A DNA stretch of 64,000 bases, from assembly GCA_963695105.1 (NCBI GenBank), contig CAVOGC010000055.1:62001-126000 (forward strand), in the 5' to 3' direction. The notes under the pieces were generated by a model, which saw only the letters and a program-made list of their open reading frames with translations, was not told the DNA's origin and ran no database searches. Positions within the stretch are counted from its first letter, which is position 1. Every line of letters begins with the position of its first letter. This stretch comes from Competibacter sp963695105. Its GTDB lineage: Bacteria; Pseudomonadota; Gammaproteobacteria; Competibacterales; Competibacteraceae. The position numbers and the translations under genes were made by a program. Shown here piece by piece: positions 29,368-39,382 of the stretch.

Positions 29368-29498
29368 GGTTTCGGGCTAGCCGCCGGTCGCGGTGGAGCG
29401 GGAAAGAGAAAACTGCTGGAAAATCATGGACAGGCTATAAGGTATTGGCAACCATCGCGCGCCACTGACCGCACGGCGCGCCCCGACCGCTCCTCCCG

Positions 29499-30110
29499 TC
29501 AGTAGCCGCCCACGACCGGCCGGACATCGGTCGCCAACATGCCGGCGCGGCGGGCGGCTTCCAAACCAGCATCGGCGTCTTCAAAGACCTGGCAGTAGCG
29601 CGGTTCGACGCCGATCCGGCGGGCCGCTTCCAGGAACAGGTCCGGCGCCGGCTTGGGCGGCAAGCCGTCATCGGCGGTCAACACCGCCAAAAAAAACTCG
29701 CGCATGCCGATCGCCCACAGCGTCTGTTCGACGTTGACGCGGTTGCTGCCCGACACCACCGCCATCGGAATCTGGCCCTGATAACGCCGCGCCAGCGCCG
29801 CCACCGGCTCCATGGGTCGCACCTGCCGCAACCGCGTCAGGGTCCGCTGCTCCTTGTCGGCGGTAAACCGTTCCACATCGATATGCCGGCCGAATTCCAC
29901 GTTGTACAGCGCAACGATCAGCGCGGTGGGCTTGCCGTTGTGCCGGATCAGGAATTCCAGCGGACACTCCAGGCCCAGCGCGGCGAAGGTTTCTTCCCAG
30001 GCCGCGTAGTGGGCCGGCAAGGTATCGGCCAGAGTGCCGTCGCAGTCGAAAATGAGCCCTTGGACCCAGGACGGAACTTCCAACACCAACGCGGGATCGC
30101 TTGCAAGCAT
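29499..30110 (-). CDS. HAD-superfamily hydrolase, beta-phosphoglucomutase-like
   Basis: 203 residues. Motif I is FDCDGTLADT with the nucleophilic Asp; motif II VVSGSNR; motif III PKPAPD; motif IV VFEDADAGLEAARRAGM. A four-helix cap follows motif I, so this is subfamily IA. Phosphatase or sugar-phosphate mutase activity is possible; the lone gene gives no substrate clue. It lies just downstream of ggt on the same strand with a 15-base gap, so the two may be co-transcribed. Confidence 0.85.
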   Translation of the reverse strand: MLASDPALVLEVPSWVQGLIFDCDGTLADTLPAHYAAWEETFAALGLECPLEFLIRHNGKPTALIVALYNVEFGRHIDVERFTADKEQRTLTRLRQVRPMEPVAALARRYQGQIPMAVVSGSNRVNVEQTLWAIGMREFFLAVLTADDGLPPKPAPDLFLEAARRIGVEPRYCQVFEDADAGLEAARRAGMLATDVRPVVGGY

Positions 30111-30125
30111 GTCCGGCTTCCGCCC

Positions 30126-31646
30126 TCAGTCGGCCGCGGCCGCATGACCGCCGCGACGCGGGTCGCCCGCCCCTTGGCCATCGGGAGCCATCGCGTTGAC
30201 CCCGCCGAAGTACACGTCCCGCACCGGCCAGCGGTTGAGCGGCCAGCGCGCCGCCAGCGCCGCCAGCGCCGCCTCGGCGAAGCCCGGCTCCACCTGCGCG
30301 CGCTCGCCGTCCCAGTGCAGGCGCGGCGCTTCGACCGCGGCGCGCGGGCTCATGGCGAAATCCACCACGTTGCCGATGACTTGCAGCATGGCGGTGCGGA
30401 TGCGTTTGCTGCCACCGCTGCCCAGGGCCAACCGGACCTGATCGTCGGCCAGCAACAGCGACGGCGCCATCATCGAGGCCACCCGCATGCCCGGCGGGCT
30501 GACGTGAAAGCCCTCCGGATGCAGATCGTCCTCGCCCATCATGTTGTTGAGCATGATCCCGGCACCGGGCACGCAGTAACCGGAGCCCTCGCCGTTGGAA
30601 GTGGTCATGCTGGCGGCGTTGCCTTCGGCATCGCAGACGCTGACGTGGGTGGTGCCGCCGGAGGCGGTGCGCACCCGCTCCGTGCTTTCACTCAAGCCCG
30701 GCCCGGCCAGATCGGCCGGACTGAGATAGCCTTCGGCGCGGCGGCGATCCACCTCTTCCATCACCGCCACCAGCAGCGCCAGGTGAGCCGGGGAGCCGAA
30801 GCCGAGTTCGGCCACCTCGCGCGCTTCCAGCAGGCGCAGCGACAGGGCGATCAGCGAGCCGCCGAAGGAAGGCGGCGGGTTGGTCAGCAACCGGCAACCG
30901 CGATAGTCCACCGGCAGCGGCTCCCGCTCGATCACCCGGTAGGTGGCCAGATCGGCCACGGTCAACAAGCCGCCGCCTTCGCTCATGTCGAGGATGAGGC
31001 GGCGGGCCAGATCGCCCTCGTAGAACTCCCGCTCGCCCTCGCGTGGCAGGGTTTCCAGAAACGCCGCCAGCTCCGGGTTGCGATACACATCGCCCTCGCC
31101 CAGATAGTGTCCATCGGGCTGGAACAGCGTCCGGCCGGCGGCGGTCAGGGTCATGATCGGCGTCAGCAGGTCCAGGAAATAAGCCTGCTTGGCGTTGATC
31201 GCGACCCCATCGCGCGCCAGTTCGACGGCCGGCGCCAGCACCTCGCGCAGCGGCAAGCGGCCCAGGCGCCGGTGGACGTGCAGGTAACCGCGCAGCACGC
31301 CGGGCACCGCCGCCGAACCCATGCCGGCGTTGAAGACCTGCGCGCTACCGGGAAAGCGAACCGTGACGGGCAGGAAGTGCGGCTCCAACTGGCTGGGCTG
31401 CAAACCCTGCCCCGGCGTATCCACAAAAAAATCGAACACCACCGCCCGGCCCTGTGCGGTGCGCGCCAGCAGGAAACCGCCGCCGCCGAGACTGGTCAGC
31501 GCCGGCTCGGCCACGGCGGCGGCGAAACCGGCCGCCACCGCCGCGTCGAAGGCATTGCCGCCGCCGCGCAGGATATCGCGGGCCGCCGCGGTGACGCGCG
31601 GATGGCCGCTCGCCACGCCGCCCCTGAGCGCTAGACTTTCCATCAT
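30126..31646 (-). CDS. ggt: Gamma-glutamyltransferase
   Basis: 506 residues with no obvious signal peptide. Conserved N-terminal GGNAFDAAVAA, a VFDFFVDTPGQG segment, and the autoprocessing/catalytic Thr in GGTTHVSVCD (about T332), followed by ASMTTSNGEGSG. The precursor would self-cleave before that Thr into two subunits. It hydrolyses or transfers gamma-glutamyl groups, e.g. of glutathione. GGAGAG nine bases before the first ATG supports the start. Confidence 0.88.
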   Translation of the reverse strand: MMESLALRGGVASGHPRVTAAARDILRGGGNAFDAAVAAGFAAAVAEPALTSLGGGGFLLARTAQGRAVVFDFFVDTPGQGLQPSQLEPHFLPVTVRFPGSAQVFNAGMGSAAVPGVLRGYLHVHRRLGRLPLREVLAPAVELARDGVAINAKQAYFLDLLTPIMTLTAAGRTLFQPDGHYLGEGDVYRNPELAAFLETLPREGEREFYEGDLARRLILDMSEGGGLLTVADLATYRVIEREPLPVDYRGCRLLTNPPPSFGGSLIALSLRLLEAREVAELGFGSPAHLALLVAVMEEVDRRRAEGYLSPADLAGPGLSESTERVRTASGGTTHVSVCDAEGNAASMTTSNGEGSGYCVPGAGIMLNNMMGEDDLHPEGFHVSPPGMRVASMMAPSLLLADDQVRLALGSGGSKRIRTAMLQVIGNVVDFAMSPRAAVEAPRLHWDGERAQVEPGFAEAALAALAARWPLNRWPVRDVYFGGVNAMAPDGQGAGDPRRGGHAAAAD

Positions 31647-31673
31647 GTTTCCGATCTCTCCGCCAAGGTCCGC

Positions 31674-32939
31674 TCAGGTACGGGCCGGCCGGCGGTGTGG
31701 CGCGCGGCTGCGCGGGCGGTCGCCGCCGGACGACGGCGGCCGGCGGTGGTCCAGCCGCTTGGGCGGCTTGTACTCCAGCAGCAGCTCTTCGGTGACCGGC
31801 AGCGCTGAAATCTTCTGGCCGATGAAGTCTTCGATATCCGGCAGCGAGTAGACATACTCTTCGCAGGCGAAGCTGATGGCGTCGCCGCTGGCGCCAACGC
31901 GGGCGGTGCGGCCGATGCGATGGACGTAGTCCTCCCGCTCCTGCGGCAAATCGAAGTTAATCACATGGGTCACATCGGCGATGTGCAGGCCGCGCGCCGC
32001 CACGTCGGTCGCCACCAGGATCGGCAGCTCGCCGCGCTGGAACGACTCCAGCAGGCGCAAGCGCTTGTGCTGGGGAATATCACCCGACAGCACGCCGGCT
32101 TCATAACCGTTGCCGAGCAAATAACCGGTCACCCGGTCGGCCGCCCGCTTGGTATTGACGAAGATCATGGTGCGTTTTGGAGCCTGCTGGCGCAGCACCC
32201 CCAACAGCAGCGGGATCTTGTCGTGGCCGGAGACGTGATACAGCGCCTGGCGAACCTTGTCGGCGGTCACATGCTCGGCTTCGATCCGCACCACCTGCGG
32301 GTTGTTCATGTGCTCGTAGGCCAGCTCCATCACCCTATTGCTTAGAGTGGCGGAGAACAGCATGTTGATGCGCTGGCCGGGAGGCGGCATCTTGCGCAAC
32401 AGGTAGCGGATGTCGGTGATGAAGCCCAGATCGAACATGCGGTCGGCCTCGTCCAGCACCACTACTTCGATGCTGGACAGTTTGTAGACGCCCTGCTTGT
32501 AGTAGTCGATCAGGCGGCCGGGCGTGCCGATCAGCACGTCCACGCCGCTTTCGAGCTGACGGCGCTGGCTGTCGTAGCCGGTCCCGCCGTAAACCACGGC
32601 GAATTTGAGCCCGGTGTAACGACCCAGCAGTTCGGCGTCGCGGTGGATCTGCACGGCCAACTCGCGGGTGGGCGCGATGATCAGCGTCCAGGGACCGATC
32701 TCGTCTTCGGGAACCGGCGTTTCCATCAGGCGGTGCAGGGCGGCCAACAGAAAAGCGGCGGTCTTGCCGGTGCCGGTCTGGGCCTGGCCGGCGATATCCT
32801 GGCCCTGGAGCGCCAGCGGCAGGGTGGCGGCCTGAATCGGCGTGCAGTGGACGAAACCGGCATCTTCCACGCTCTCCAGCAGCGCATCGTTCAGGCCGAG
32901 CGAGGAAAACGGAACATGAGTCAAATGGTCTTTTTGCAT
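31674..32939 (-). CDS. rhlB: DEAD-box ATP-dependent RNA helicase RhlB
   Basis: 421 residues. Q motif (FVHCTPIQ), Walker A AQTGTGKT at 53-60, PTRELAVQI, TPGRLIDY, VLDEADRMF, SAT, and HRIGRTAR are all present. A basic Pro/Arg tail ends the protein. It is divergent from trxA-rho, exactly the E. coli rhlB/trxA/rho arrangement, which is the main reason to name it rhlB rather than another DEAD-box helicase. RhlB unwinds structured RNA, often with the degradosome. Confidence 0.92.
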   Translation of the reverse strand: MQKDHLTHVPFSSLGLNDALLESVEDAGFVHCTPIQAATLPLALQGQDIAGQAQTGTGKTAAFLLAALHRLMETPVPEDEIGPWTLIIAPTRELAVQIHRDAELLGRYTGLKFAVVYGGTGYDSQRRQLESGVDVLIGTPGRLIDYYKQGVYKLSSIEVVVLDEADRMFDLGFITDIRYLLRKMPPPGQRINMLFSATLSNRVMELAYEHMNNPQVVRIEAEHVTADKVRQALYHVSGHDKIPLLLGVLRQQAPKRTMIFVNTKRAADRVTGYLLGNGYEAGVLSGDIPQHKRLRLLESFQRGELPILVATDVAARGLHIADVTHVINFDLPQEREDYVHRIGRTARVGASGDAISFACEEYVYSLPDIEDFIGQKISALPVTEELLLEYKPPKRLDHRRPPSSGGDRPRSRAPHRRPART

Positions 32940-33207
32940 GAGTGAGCGATGATCCCGAATGAGCGGGGTTTGGAGGGCACCACATTTGAATTTTGGCGGA
33001 ATACTGAAAGAAATTTGTGCCCCGATGGATTATTTTGCCACAATATCCTTCGTTGAACGCCGCGCGCCGTGGATTTTCGCGGTCGCGCCGTGGCGGTGGC
33101 CCCTCCCGGACCCTCCCGACCATATCGCAGCCCATCCGTTTTCGCGCATCCGCCAACCCGCGCGAGCGGCCCGCCGCCCCATCCCATTCCGAACCGGAGA
33201 CCCTTCC

Positions 33208-33537
33208 GTGAGCGAGCAAATTGTGCATGTCACCGACGAAACCTTTGAGGCCGAAGTGCTCAAGGCCGAACAACCGGTCCTGGTGGACTACTGGGCCGAG
33301 TGGTGCGGACCCTGCCGGATGATCGCGCCGATTCTGGACGAGATCGCCGGCGAATACGCCGGCCGGGTCAAGATCTGCAAGCTGAACGTGGACGAGAATC
33401 AGGGCACGCCGCCCAAGTATGGCATCCGCGGCATTCCCACCCTGATGCTGTTCCACAACGGCAACGTCGAAGCCACCAAGGTCGGCGCCATTTCCAAGTC
33501 GCAACTGACCGCCTTCCTCGACAGCAATCTGCGTTAA
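33208..33537 (+). CDS. trxA: Thioredoxin 1
   Basis: 109 residues. Active site WAEWCGPCRM with Cys33/Cys36, the cis-Pro loop GIRGIPTLMLF, normal length. It starts from GTG at 33208 with GGAGA seven bases upstream; the open frame extends further upstream but is not thioredoxin-like. It is a cytoplasmic dithiol reductant. It lies between divergent rhlB and rho. Confidence 0.95.
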   Translation: MSEQIVHVTDETFEAEVLKAEQPVLVDYWAEWCGPCRMIAPILDEIAGEYAGRVKICKLNVDENQGTPPKYGIRGIPTLMLFHNGNVEATKVGAISKSQLTAFLDSNLR

Positions 33538-33742
33538 ACCTCCGGCGCTCCCCCGCCCCGAGGCTGGACGCCATTTCGCGGCCGTGCTAGCTTACCTAGC
33601 GCGCCGCGATCACAATACCGTCACCACGATCATTCCGTACACTGCTCCGCCGTTACCCGGCCGGCTTCCCGAGACGCGAACCCCGATCCTTCCCCCGCGG
33701 ACGCACCCCGCCGGCGCCCGCCGCCCCGAGCATGTAGCTTCC

Positions 33743-34999
33743 ATGAATCTGACTGAACTCAAAAAAAAATCCGCCGCCGACCTGATTGCCATCGCGCAGG
33801 AACTGAAGCTTGAAGGCACGGCGCGGTCCCGCAAACAGGATGTCATCTTCGCGATTCTCAAGGCGCTGGCCAAGAATGGCGAGGATATCTACGGCGACGG
33901 CGTACTGGAAATCCTTCAGGACGGCTTCGGCTTCCTGCGCTCCGCCGACAGCTCCTATCTGGCCGGCCCCGACGATATCTACGTTTCCCCCAGCCAGATC
34001 CGCCGCTTCAACCTGCGCACCGGCGACACGGTCAGCGGCAAGATCCGCCCACCCAAGGAAGGCGAGCGCTACTTTGCCCTGCTCAAGGTCGGCGATATCA
34101 ATTTCGAGCTGCCGGAAGCGTCCAAGAACAAGGTGCTGTTCGAGAACCTGACGCCGCTGCACGCCAACGATCGGCTATCGCTGGAGCGCGGCAACGGCAG
34201 CACCGAGGACATTACCGCCCGGGTGATCGACCTGATCGCGCCCATCGGCAAGGGCCAGCGCGGCCTGATCGTCTCGCCGCCCAAGGCCGGCAAAACCATG
34301 ATGTTGCAGAACATCGCCCAGAGCATCGCCGCCAACCATCCCGAGTGCCATCTCATTGTCCTGCTGATCGACGAGCGACCGGAGGAAGTCACCGAGATGC
34401 AGCGTTCGGTGCGCGGCGAGGTCATCGCCAGCACCTTCGACGAGCCGGCCACCCGCCATGTGCAGGTCGCGGAAATGGTGAACGACAAGGCCAAGCGGCT
34501 GGTCGAGCACAAGCGCGACGTGGTCATCCTGCTGGATTCCATTACCCGGCTGGCGCGAGCCTACAACACGGTGGTGCCGGCCTCCGGCAAGGTGTTGACC
34601 GGCGGCGTGGACGCCAACGCCCTGCAGAAGCCCAAGCGCTTTTTCGGCGCGGCGCGCAACATCGAGGAAGGCGGCTCCTTGACCATCCTCGCCACTGCGT
34701 TGATCGACACTGGCTCGCGCATGGACGACGTGATCTACGAGGAATTCAAGGGTACCGGCAACATGGAGATCCATCTCGACCGGCGAATTTCCGAGAAGCG
34801 GGTGTTTCCGGCCATCGATATCAACCGTTCCGGCACCCGCCGCGAGGAACTGCTGACCGAGGCAGACGACCTGCAGAAGATGTGGATCTTGCGCAAACTG
34901 CTGCATCCGATGGACGAGTTGCAAGCGATGGAATTCATGTTGGAACGGCTCAAAAGCACCAAGACCAACAAGGAATTCTTCGAATCGATGAAGCGCTGA
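33743..34999 (+). CDS. rho: Transcription termination factor Rho
   Basis: 418 residues. RNA-binding cold-shock-like N-terminal domain (GVLEILQDGFGFLRS), P-loop PPKAGKTMMLQ at about 180, Walker B VVILLDSITRLARAYN, and a Q/R-loop region; length and sequence match canonical Rho. It is a hexameric RNA-DNA helicase that ends transcription. The 205-base trxA-rho gap is a likely leader for autoregulation, although no hairpin there is compelling. Confidence 0.97.
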   Translation: MNLTELKKKSAADLIAIAQELKLEGTARSRKQDVIFAILKALAKNGEDIYGDGVLEILQDGFGFLRSADSSYLAGPDDIYVSPSQIRRFNLRTGDTVSGKIRPPKEGERYFALLKVGDINFELPEASKNKVLFENLTPLHANDRLSLERGNGSTEDITARVIDLIAPIGKGQRGLIVSPPKAGKTMMLQNIAQSIAANHPECHLIVLLIDERPEEVTEMQRSVRGEVIASTFDEPATRHVQVAEMVNDKAKRLVEHKRDVVILLDSITRLARAYNTVVPASGKVLTGGVDANALQKPKRFFGAARNIEEGGSLTILATALIDTGSRMDDVIYEEFKGTGNMEIHLDRRISEKRVFPAIDINRSGTRREELLTEADDLQKMWILRKLLHPMDELQAMEFMLERLKSTKTNKEFFESMKR

Positions 35000-35040
35000 A
35001 CTCAGCCCTTTCCCGCTCTCAACCCTTCCGCAATCGCATG

Positions 35041-35553
35041 AACGCCACCGTCGATACCGCCACCAGTTTCCAGGCCCCGCGCCGCCCGACCCTGCCCGCT
35101 CCGTTCGCCCTGCCGTTAAAATGGATTCCCGGCCCAGTGCATTCGATCGCGCTGACCACGGCCTTGAACGTACTGTTTGCCGCGCAAATTCGCGAAGGCG
35201 AGTTCGAATTTCTGCGCGACCGGGTACTGGCGATTCAGGTGCGCGACGCCAAGATGGAATACCGGATTCGCTTTGCCGGACCCGCCGGCTTCGTGCCCGA
35301 CCTGATCGCGCAAACGCCGGACCTGACCATCGGCGGCACGATCTATGATTTTCTGGCCCTGGCCACCCGTCGCGAGGATTCCGACACTCTGTTTTTCAAC
35401 CGCCGGGTGGTGATGGAAGGCGATACCGCCCTGGGGTTGGAATTGAAAAACTGGCTGGATGGAATGGATCTGGAAGCGGCCGGTGGGCTGTTGCCGCCGA
35501 TGCTGCGCGCCGCCAATGGGCTGATGGGGGCTTACGAGCGGTTCAGCGGTTGA
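35041..35553 (+). CDS. ubiT: SCP2-domain protein UbiT
   Basis: 170 residues, soluble, with an SCP2 sterol-carrier fold typical of UbiT/YhbT (ALNVLFAAQIREGEFEFL; DLTIGGTIYDFL). UbiT is the lipid-binding partner of the U32 proteins UbiU and UbiV in oxygen-independent ubiquinone hydroxylation. Here ubiU and ubiV lie at 42.6-44.6 kb, facing ubiT, with accessory DNA between, which supports both the naming and an insertion event. Confidence 0.85.
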   Translation, partial: NATVDTATSFQAPRRPTLPAPFALPLKWIPGPVHSIALTTALNVLFAAQIREGEFEFLRDRVLAIQVRDAKMEYRIRFAGPAGFVPDLIAQTPDLTIGGTIYDFLALATRREDSDTLFFNRRVVMEGDTALGLELKNWLDGMDLEAAGGLLPPMLRAANGLMGAYERFSG

Positions 35554-36422
35554 GCACGCGCATTGATTGTCCCCCAGCGAGCAAATGGCATCGATGTTTG
35601 AACCTTCGGCGGAACTCCTAAAACAAATAGCCCTCGGCGAGGATTCGATCCTCGAACTGAAAACCGTCGAATTCAGTGGCGACAAGATTACCGGCCGCAA
35701 CAGCATGGCTGACGAACTCGCCGCAATGGCCAATACTCATACCGGCACCGTTTTGCTCGGCGTGGATGATAAATCGAAAGCCATTCACGGCGTGCCAAAG
35801 AACAAGCTGGATATCGTCGAAACTTGGCTGCGCGAAATCAGCAACGACCTAATCGAACCGTCATTGGACTGCGTGATCCGCAAAACTTTAGTGACGGACG
35901 CGGATGGTGGCGAAAAAGCGATTATGCGTATCGATGTCCCACGCAGCTTGTTTGTGCATCAAAGTCCGGGGGGATATTTTCGCCGCATTGGTAGCTCCAA
36001 ACGACCGATGAGACCCGATGTACTGGCGCGTTTGTTTCAGCAACGAAGTCAGGTCCGGCTGATCCGCTTCGATGAACAAACGATTGCCAGCGCAAAACCG
36101 GATATCCTTGAAGCGCCGTTGTGGAAGCGATTCAGGACAGTGCTCTCGCCCACCGACGATCAAGAATTTTTATAGAAAGTAAAACTGGTTGCCCAGGATG
36201 AGGATAGAATCTTACGTCCGACCGTCAGCGGTGCGTTGATGGCGACCGAACATCCAGAAGAATTCCTTGCAACGGCTTATGTTCAGGCCGTTTGCTATCG
36301 CGGCGCCGAGCGAAATGCCGCTTATCAATTGGATGCGAAAGACATCACCGGACCGCTGGATGTGCAGATACGGGAAACCTGTAAATTCATTGAGCGCAAC
36401 ATGCGGGTTTATGCGATCAAGG

Positions 36423-37473
36423 GGTTGTGTTCGTGTTAACCGTGTATCCGGTACAATGGCGAAACGAACCGGAGGCTGAGCATGGAACAAACCGAATACA
36501 AACAGATCGTTGCACGTCTGGAAGGGCTCACGGACGCGCAGTTCGAAGCACTGCTGGAGACGATGCGGCAACGGAAGGACGCGGACGGCGTGCAGCGCCT
36601 GGTGATGGCGCGCCTGGCGGAACGTCAATGCGGCTGCCCGTACTGCGCGGGCACGACGGTGGTCAAGCATGGCGTCGAGTTCGGATCGCGGCGATTCCGG
36701 TGCAAAGGCTGCGGCAAGACCTTCACCGCGCTGACCGGGACGCCGTTTCATCGGCTGCGAGGCAAAACGCAGCTGCTGGAGAACGCCGCCTGTATGGTGG
36801 ATGGCCTGTCGGTTCGCAAGACGGCGGCGCGCTTGGCCATCTCCCCACAAAAAGCCTTCCGCTGGCGGCACAAATTTCTGGAGTTCTTGAGCACGCGGAA
36901 GCCTGAGCGCCTGACGGGCGTCGTGGAAGTGGATGAAACCGTCTTCCCGGTTTCTTACAAAGGGCAACGCCAAGGGATGCCTCGTCCCTCGAAGAAGCGG
37001 AGTGGCAAGGCCCAGGACGGCACCGGCGCCGAGAAGACCACGGTGGTGGTGGCGGTGCAGCGCGGGACCGCCATCGAGTTCGACCAGATGCTGGCCCAAG
37101 GGACGGCGGTGGCGCTGACCGAAGCATTGCGACCGGTACTGAGCGCTGACGCGGTGCTGAGTACGGACGGCAATGCGGCCTACTGGACCGTGGCCCAGGC
37201 ATTGGGCGTGGCGTCGGGCTCCTTTATCGCCGCCTACCAGGGCCACGGCGGCGATGGCGTCTGGCATGTGCGGAGTGTCAACCGCTACGACTCCGGCCTC
37301 AAGACCTGGATGACCCGCTTCCGAGGCGTCGCCACCCAATACCTCGCCCATTATCTGGGCTGGCGGCGCCTGCTCGACCGCTTCAAGGACACCCTCACGC
37401 CTCAGCAATTCCTGTTTCACGCCCTCCGAACCTCGTACCTGTGATGCCTCACACGGTTAAAGCGAACACAACC
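36423..37473 (+). mobile_element. IS1595-family element
   Basis: 1,051 bp. The left end begins GGTTGTGTTCG and the right end finishes CGAACACAACC; 20 of the outer 22 bases match as an inverted repeat. It is flanked by an exact 8-bp duplication GATCAAGG (36415-36422 and 37474-37481), the usual target size for this family. It inserted into the AlbA_2-type gene. Confidence 0.92.
36482..37444 (+). CDS. IS1595-family transposase
   Basis: 320 residues. An N-terminal zinc ribbon (CPYC and CKGCGK) is followed by the ISXO2-like catalytic domain: VVEVDETVF, STDGNAAY and VNRYDSGLKTWM, giving the D-D-N triad of the family. It appears intact, with an internal Lys/Gly-rich loop around residues 165-180. 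Confidence 0.93.
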   Translation: MEQTEYKQIVARLEGLTDAQFEALLETMRQRKDADGVQRLVMARLAERQCGCPYCAGTTVVKHGVEFGSRRFRCKGCGKTFTALTGTPFHRLRGKTQLLENAACMVDGLSVRKTAARLAISPQKAFRWRHKFLEFLSTRKPERLTGVVEVDETVFPVSYKGQRQGMPRPSKKRSGKAQDGTGAEKTTVVVAVQRGTAIEFDQMLAQGTAVALTEALRPVLSADAVLSTDGNAAYWTVAQALGVASGSFIAAYQGHGGDGVWHVRSVNRYDSGLKTWMTRFRGVATQYLAHYLGWRRLLDRFKDTLTPQQFLFHALRTSYL

Positions 37474-37969
37474 GATCAAGGCGCCCAATCGCATCGAAAC
37501 GCCGCAGTTTTCAATGAATGCGGTATTAGAGGCGGTCGTCAATGCGGTGGCGCATCGCGATTATTCGATGTACGGCTCCAAAATCCGCCTACATCTTTTT
37601 GCTGATCGCTTGGAGATTTTCTCGCCGGGAACGATTCCGAACACGATGACGATTGATAGCCTTTCGGAGCGTAAATCGGCTCGTAACGAATTGTTGAGTT
37701 CGCTTTTGGCTCGTTGTCCGATGAATGTCAATGCGATTGGTAGTCAACGTAGTTTCATCATGGATAAACGTGGTGAAGGCGTTCCAATCATTATTACCGA
37801 AAGCGAAAAACTTTCTGGTCGTAGACCGGAATATTTATTGCTTGATGATGCGGAACTGAAGCTGACGATCTATGCGGCAAGGTTGCCGCGTGGTGATGAT
37901 TTGGAATGACATTTCTGTTATCAATCTATTTAAAAACAATAGGTTAATAATTTTTTGAGCAACACAAAC

Positions 37970-38206
37970 TTATGAGTGTCCACTCGAATTTTTTGTTAGA
38001 TTTCTCTTTAACTCATCACTAGCTAAATTCATGAGCATTCGCAGCGCATGATTTACGGCTTCTGAATCCTTGAAGACCTCGGCAATATCGGGTTCCAAAA
38101 GAACAACATTCGTGCCTTGCTGGTAGGCTCGATAATGCTTTCCACGGATACCACCTGAAAAATCATATTCAAGCTTCATTTTGTCGGATTCAGTGGCTTT
38201 GCTCAT
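37970..38206 (-). CDS. Putative antitoxin partner of the broken BrnT-like toxin
   Basis: 78 residues. The core reads KLEYDFSGGIRGKHY then NVVLLEPDIAEVFKDSEAV and a short helix, a pattern I associate with small antitoxins paired with BrnT-type and related toxins. The start overlaps the 3' end of the toxin gene by 17 bases, as in toxin-first modules. It is intact although the toxin is broken. An alternative ATG lies five codons upstream. Confidence 0.6.
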   Translation of the reverse strand: MSKATESDKMKLEYDFSGGIRGKHYRAYQQGTNVVLLEPDIAEVFKDSEAVNHALRMLMNLASDELKRNLTKNSSGHS

Positions 38207-38296
38207 AATATTTCTGCTCATGCCCAGTTGCTTTACGGGCGCTGATGATACGGATTTGATTCTGGCACTTCTCAGTGTAGGAGACCACCAGCAGAT

Positions 38297-39382
38297 GGCG
38301 TTGGTGCATAAATACCTTTGGACTGTCAAAGTAGTTAAGACCCCCCGAACGGAGAAGCCGTCATGACCGCCGAAGCGATTCCAGCGGTACAAGCCGCCAC
38401 TCAAAAAATTCAATATCGGGTGACGAACTGGCCCGAGTACGACCGCGCCCTGGTGCGGCGGGGCAGTTTGACGATCTGGTTCGACGAGGAGTTTTTACGC
38501 GAGCGCTGGCGACCGGCGCCGACGGGCCGGCGGGGTGCGCCGTTCCAGTATTCCGATCTCGCCATTCAAGCGTTGTTGACCCTCAAGGCGGTGTTCGACC
38601 TGCCGTACCGCATGGTGGAAGGGCTGGCGGGTTCGATCGCGCGGTTGATGGGATTGACGTTGCGCATTCCCGACCACACCCTGCTGTCGCGCCGGGCTCA
38701 GACCCTGACGGTCCAGATTCCGTGCCGCCAGCGGGCCGGACCGATCCATGTGGTGGTGGATTCGACCGGGTTGAAGATCCATGGCGAAGGGGAGTGGAAG
38801 GTACGCCGGCACGGCGCTGGGAAGCGACGGACTTGGCGTAAGGTCCATTTGGCCTTTGATGCCGAGGTCAAGGATGCCCTGGCGGTCGAAGTCACCACCG
38901 AGGCATGGACGGACGGTGAAGTCTTCCAGGGATTGCTGGATCAAATCGATGAGGACATCGCGCAAGTGGATGGGGATGGCGCTTACGACACCCGCGGCGT
39001 GTACGACGCGGCCATGGAACGCGATGCGACGGTGGCGGTGCCGCCCCGAGAGAATGCCGTGCCGTGGGAAGCCGATCATCCTCGCACCCAAGCGCTGGCC
39101 ACCATCGCCGAGCAGGGGTTGCCAGCCTGGAAACAAGCCGTCGGATATCATCGCCGCAGTCTCGCCGAAAATGGCATCTACCGCTTTAAACAACTGTTCG
39201 GTGAGCGCCTGGCGTCCCGCCTTTTCGAAACCCAGGTCACGGAGGTTCACGTCCGCGTGGCCGCCTTGAATGTCATGACCTACCTCGGCATGCCTGTTTC
39301 CGTCCCGGTAGGGGTTACTCTGTCCTGAATAAACCGGAGTCAGGGGAGATATTGCCTCTCAATTTATTTATGCACCAACGCC
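38297..39382 (+). mobile_element. IS5-family (IS903-like) element, copy 2
   Basis: 1,086 bp with the same perfect 18-bp terminal repeats as copy 1 (38297-38314 and 39365-39382). It is flanked by an exact 9-bp duplication CCAGCAGAT (38288-38296 and 39383-39391), which points to the IS903 subgroup. It lies inside the BrnT-like gene in the opposite orientation to that gene. Confidence 0.95.
38363..39328 (+). CDS. IS5-family transposase, copy 2
   Basis: 321 residues, full length, related along its whole length to the copy-1 transposase. DDE residues appear in VVVDSTGLKI, DGDGAYDT and RRSLAENGIYRFK. Most differences from copy 1 are scattered substitutions, so the two copies arrived or diverged independently. 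Confidence 0.93.
   Translation: MTAEAIPAVQAATQKIQYRVTNWPEYDRALVRRGSLTIWFDEEFLRERWRPAPTGRRGAPFQYSDLAIQALLTLKAVFDLPYRMVEGLAGSIARLMGLTLRIPDHTLLSRRAQTLTVQIPCRQRAGPIHVVVDSTGLKIHGEGEWKVRRHGAGKRRTWRKVHLAFDAEVKDALAVEVTTEAWTDGEVFQGLLDQIDEDIAQVDGDGAYDTRGVYDAAMERDATVAVPPRENAVPWEADHPRTQALATIAEQGLPAWKQAVGYHRRSLAENGIYRFKQLFGERLASRLFETQVTEVHVRVAALNVMTYLGMPVSVPVGVTLS

Larger units (their letters stand above)
35585..37909 (+). pseudogene. AlbA_2-type ATP-binding protein gene broken by amber codon and IS1595
   Basis: Segment one (35585-36175) has the AlbA_2/Schlafen-like domain: ILELKTVEFS, DELAAMANTHTGTVLLGV. An in-frame TAG at 36173 interrupts it, after which the same frame continues to the IS at 36423. After the IS and one copy of the 8-bp duplication are removed, the frame joins exactly (VYAIKAPNRIETPQ) and continues to 37909 through NAVAHRDYS, a GHKL-type ATPase motif. 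The protein was once about 420 residues, of the type annotated as ATP-binding or RecG-like regulators. Its GC content is lower than neighbouring core genes. Confidence 0.85.
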
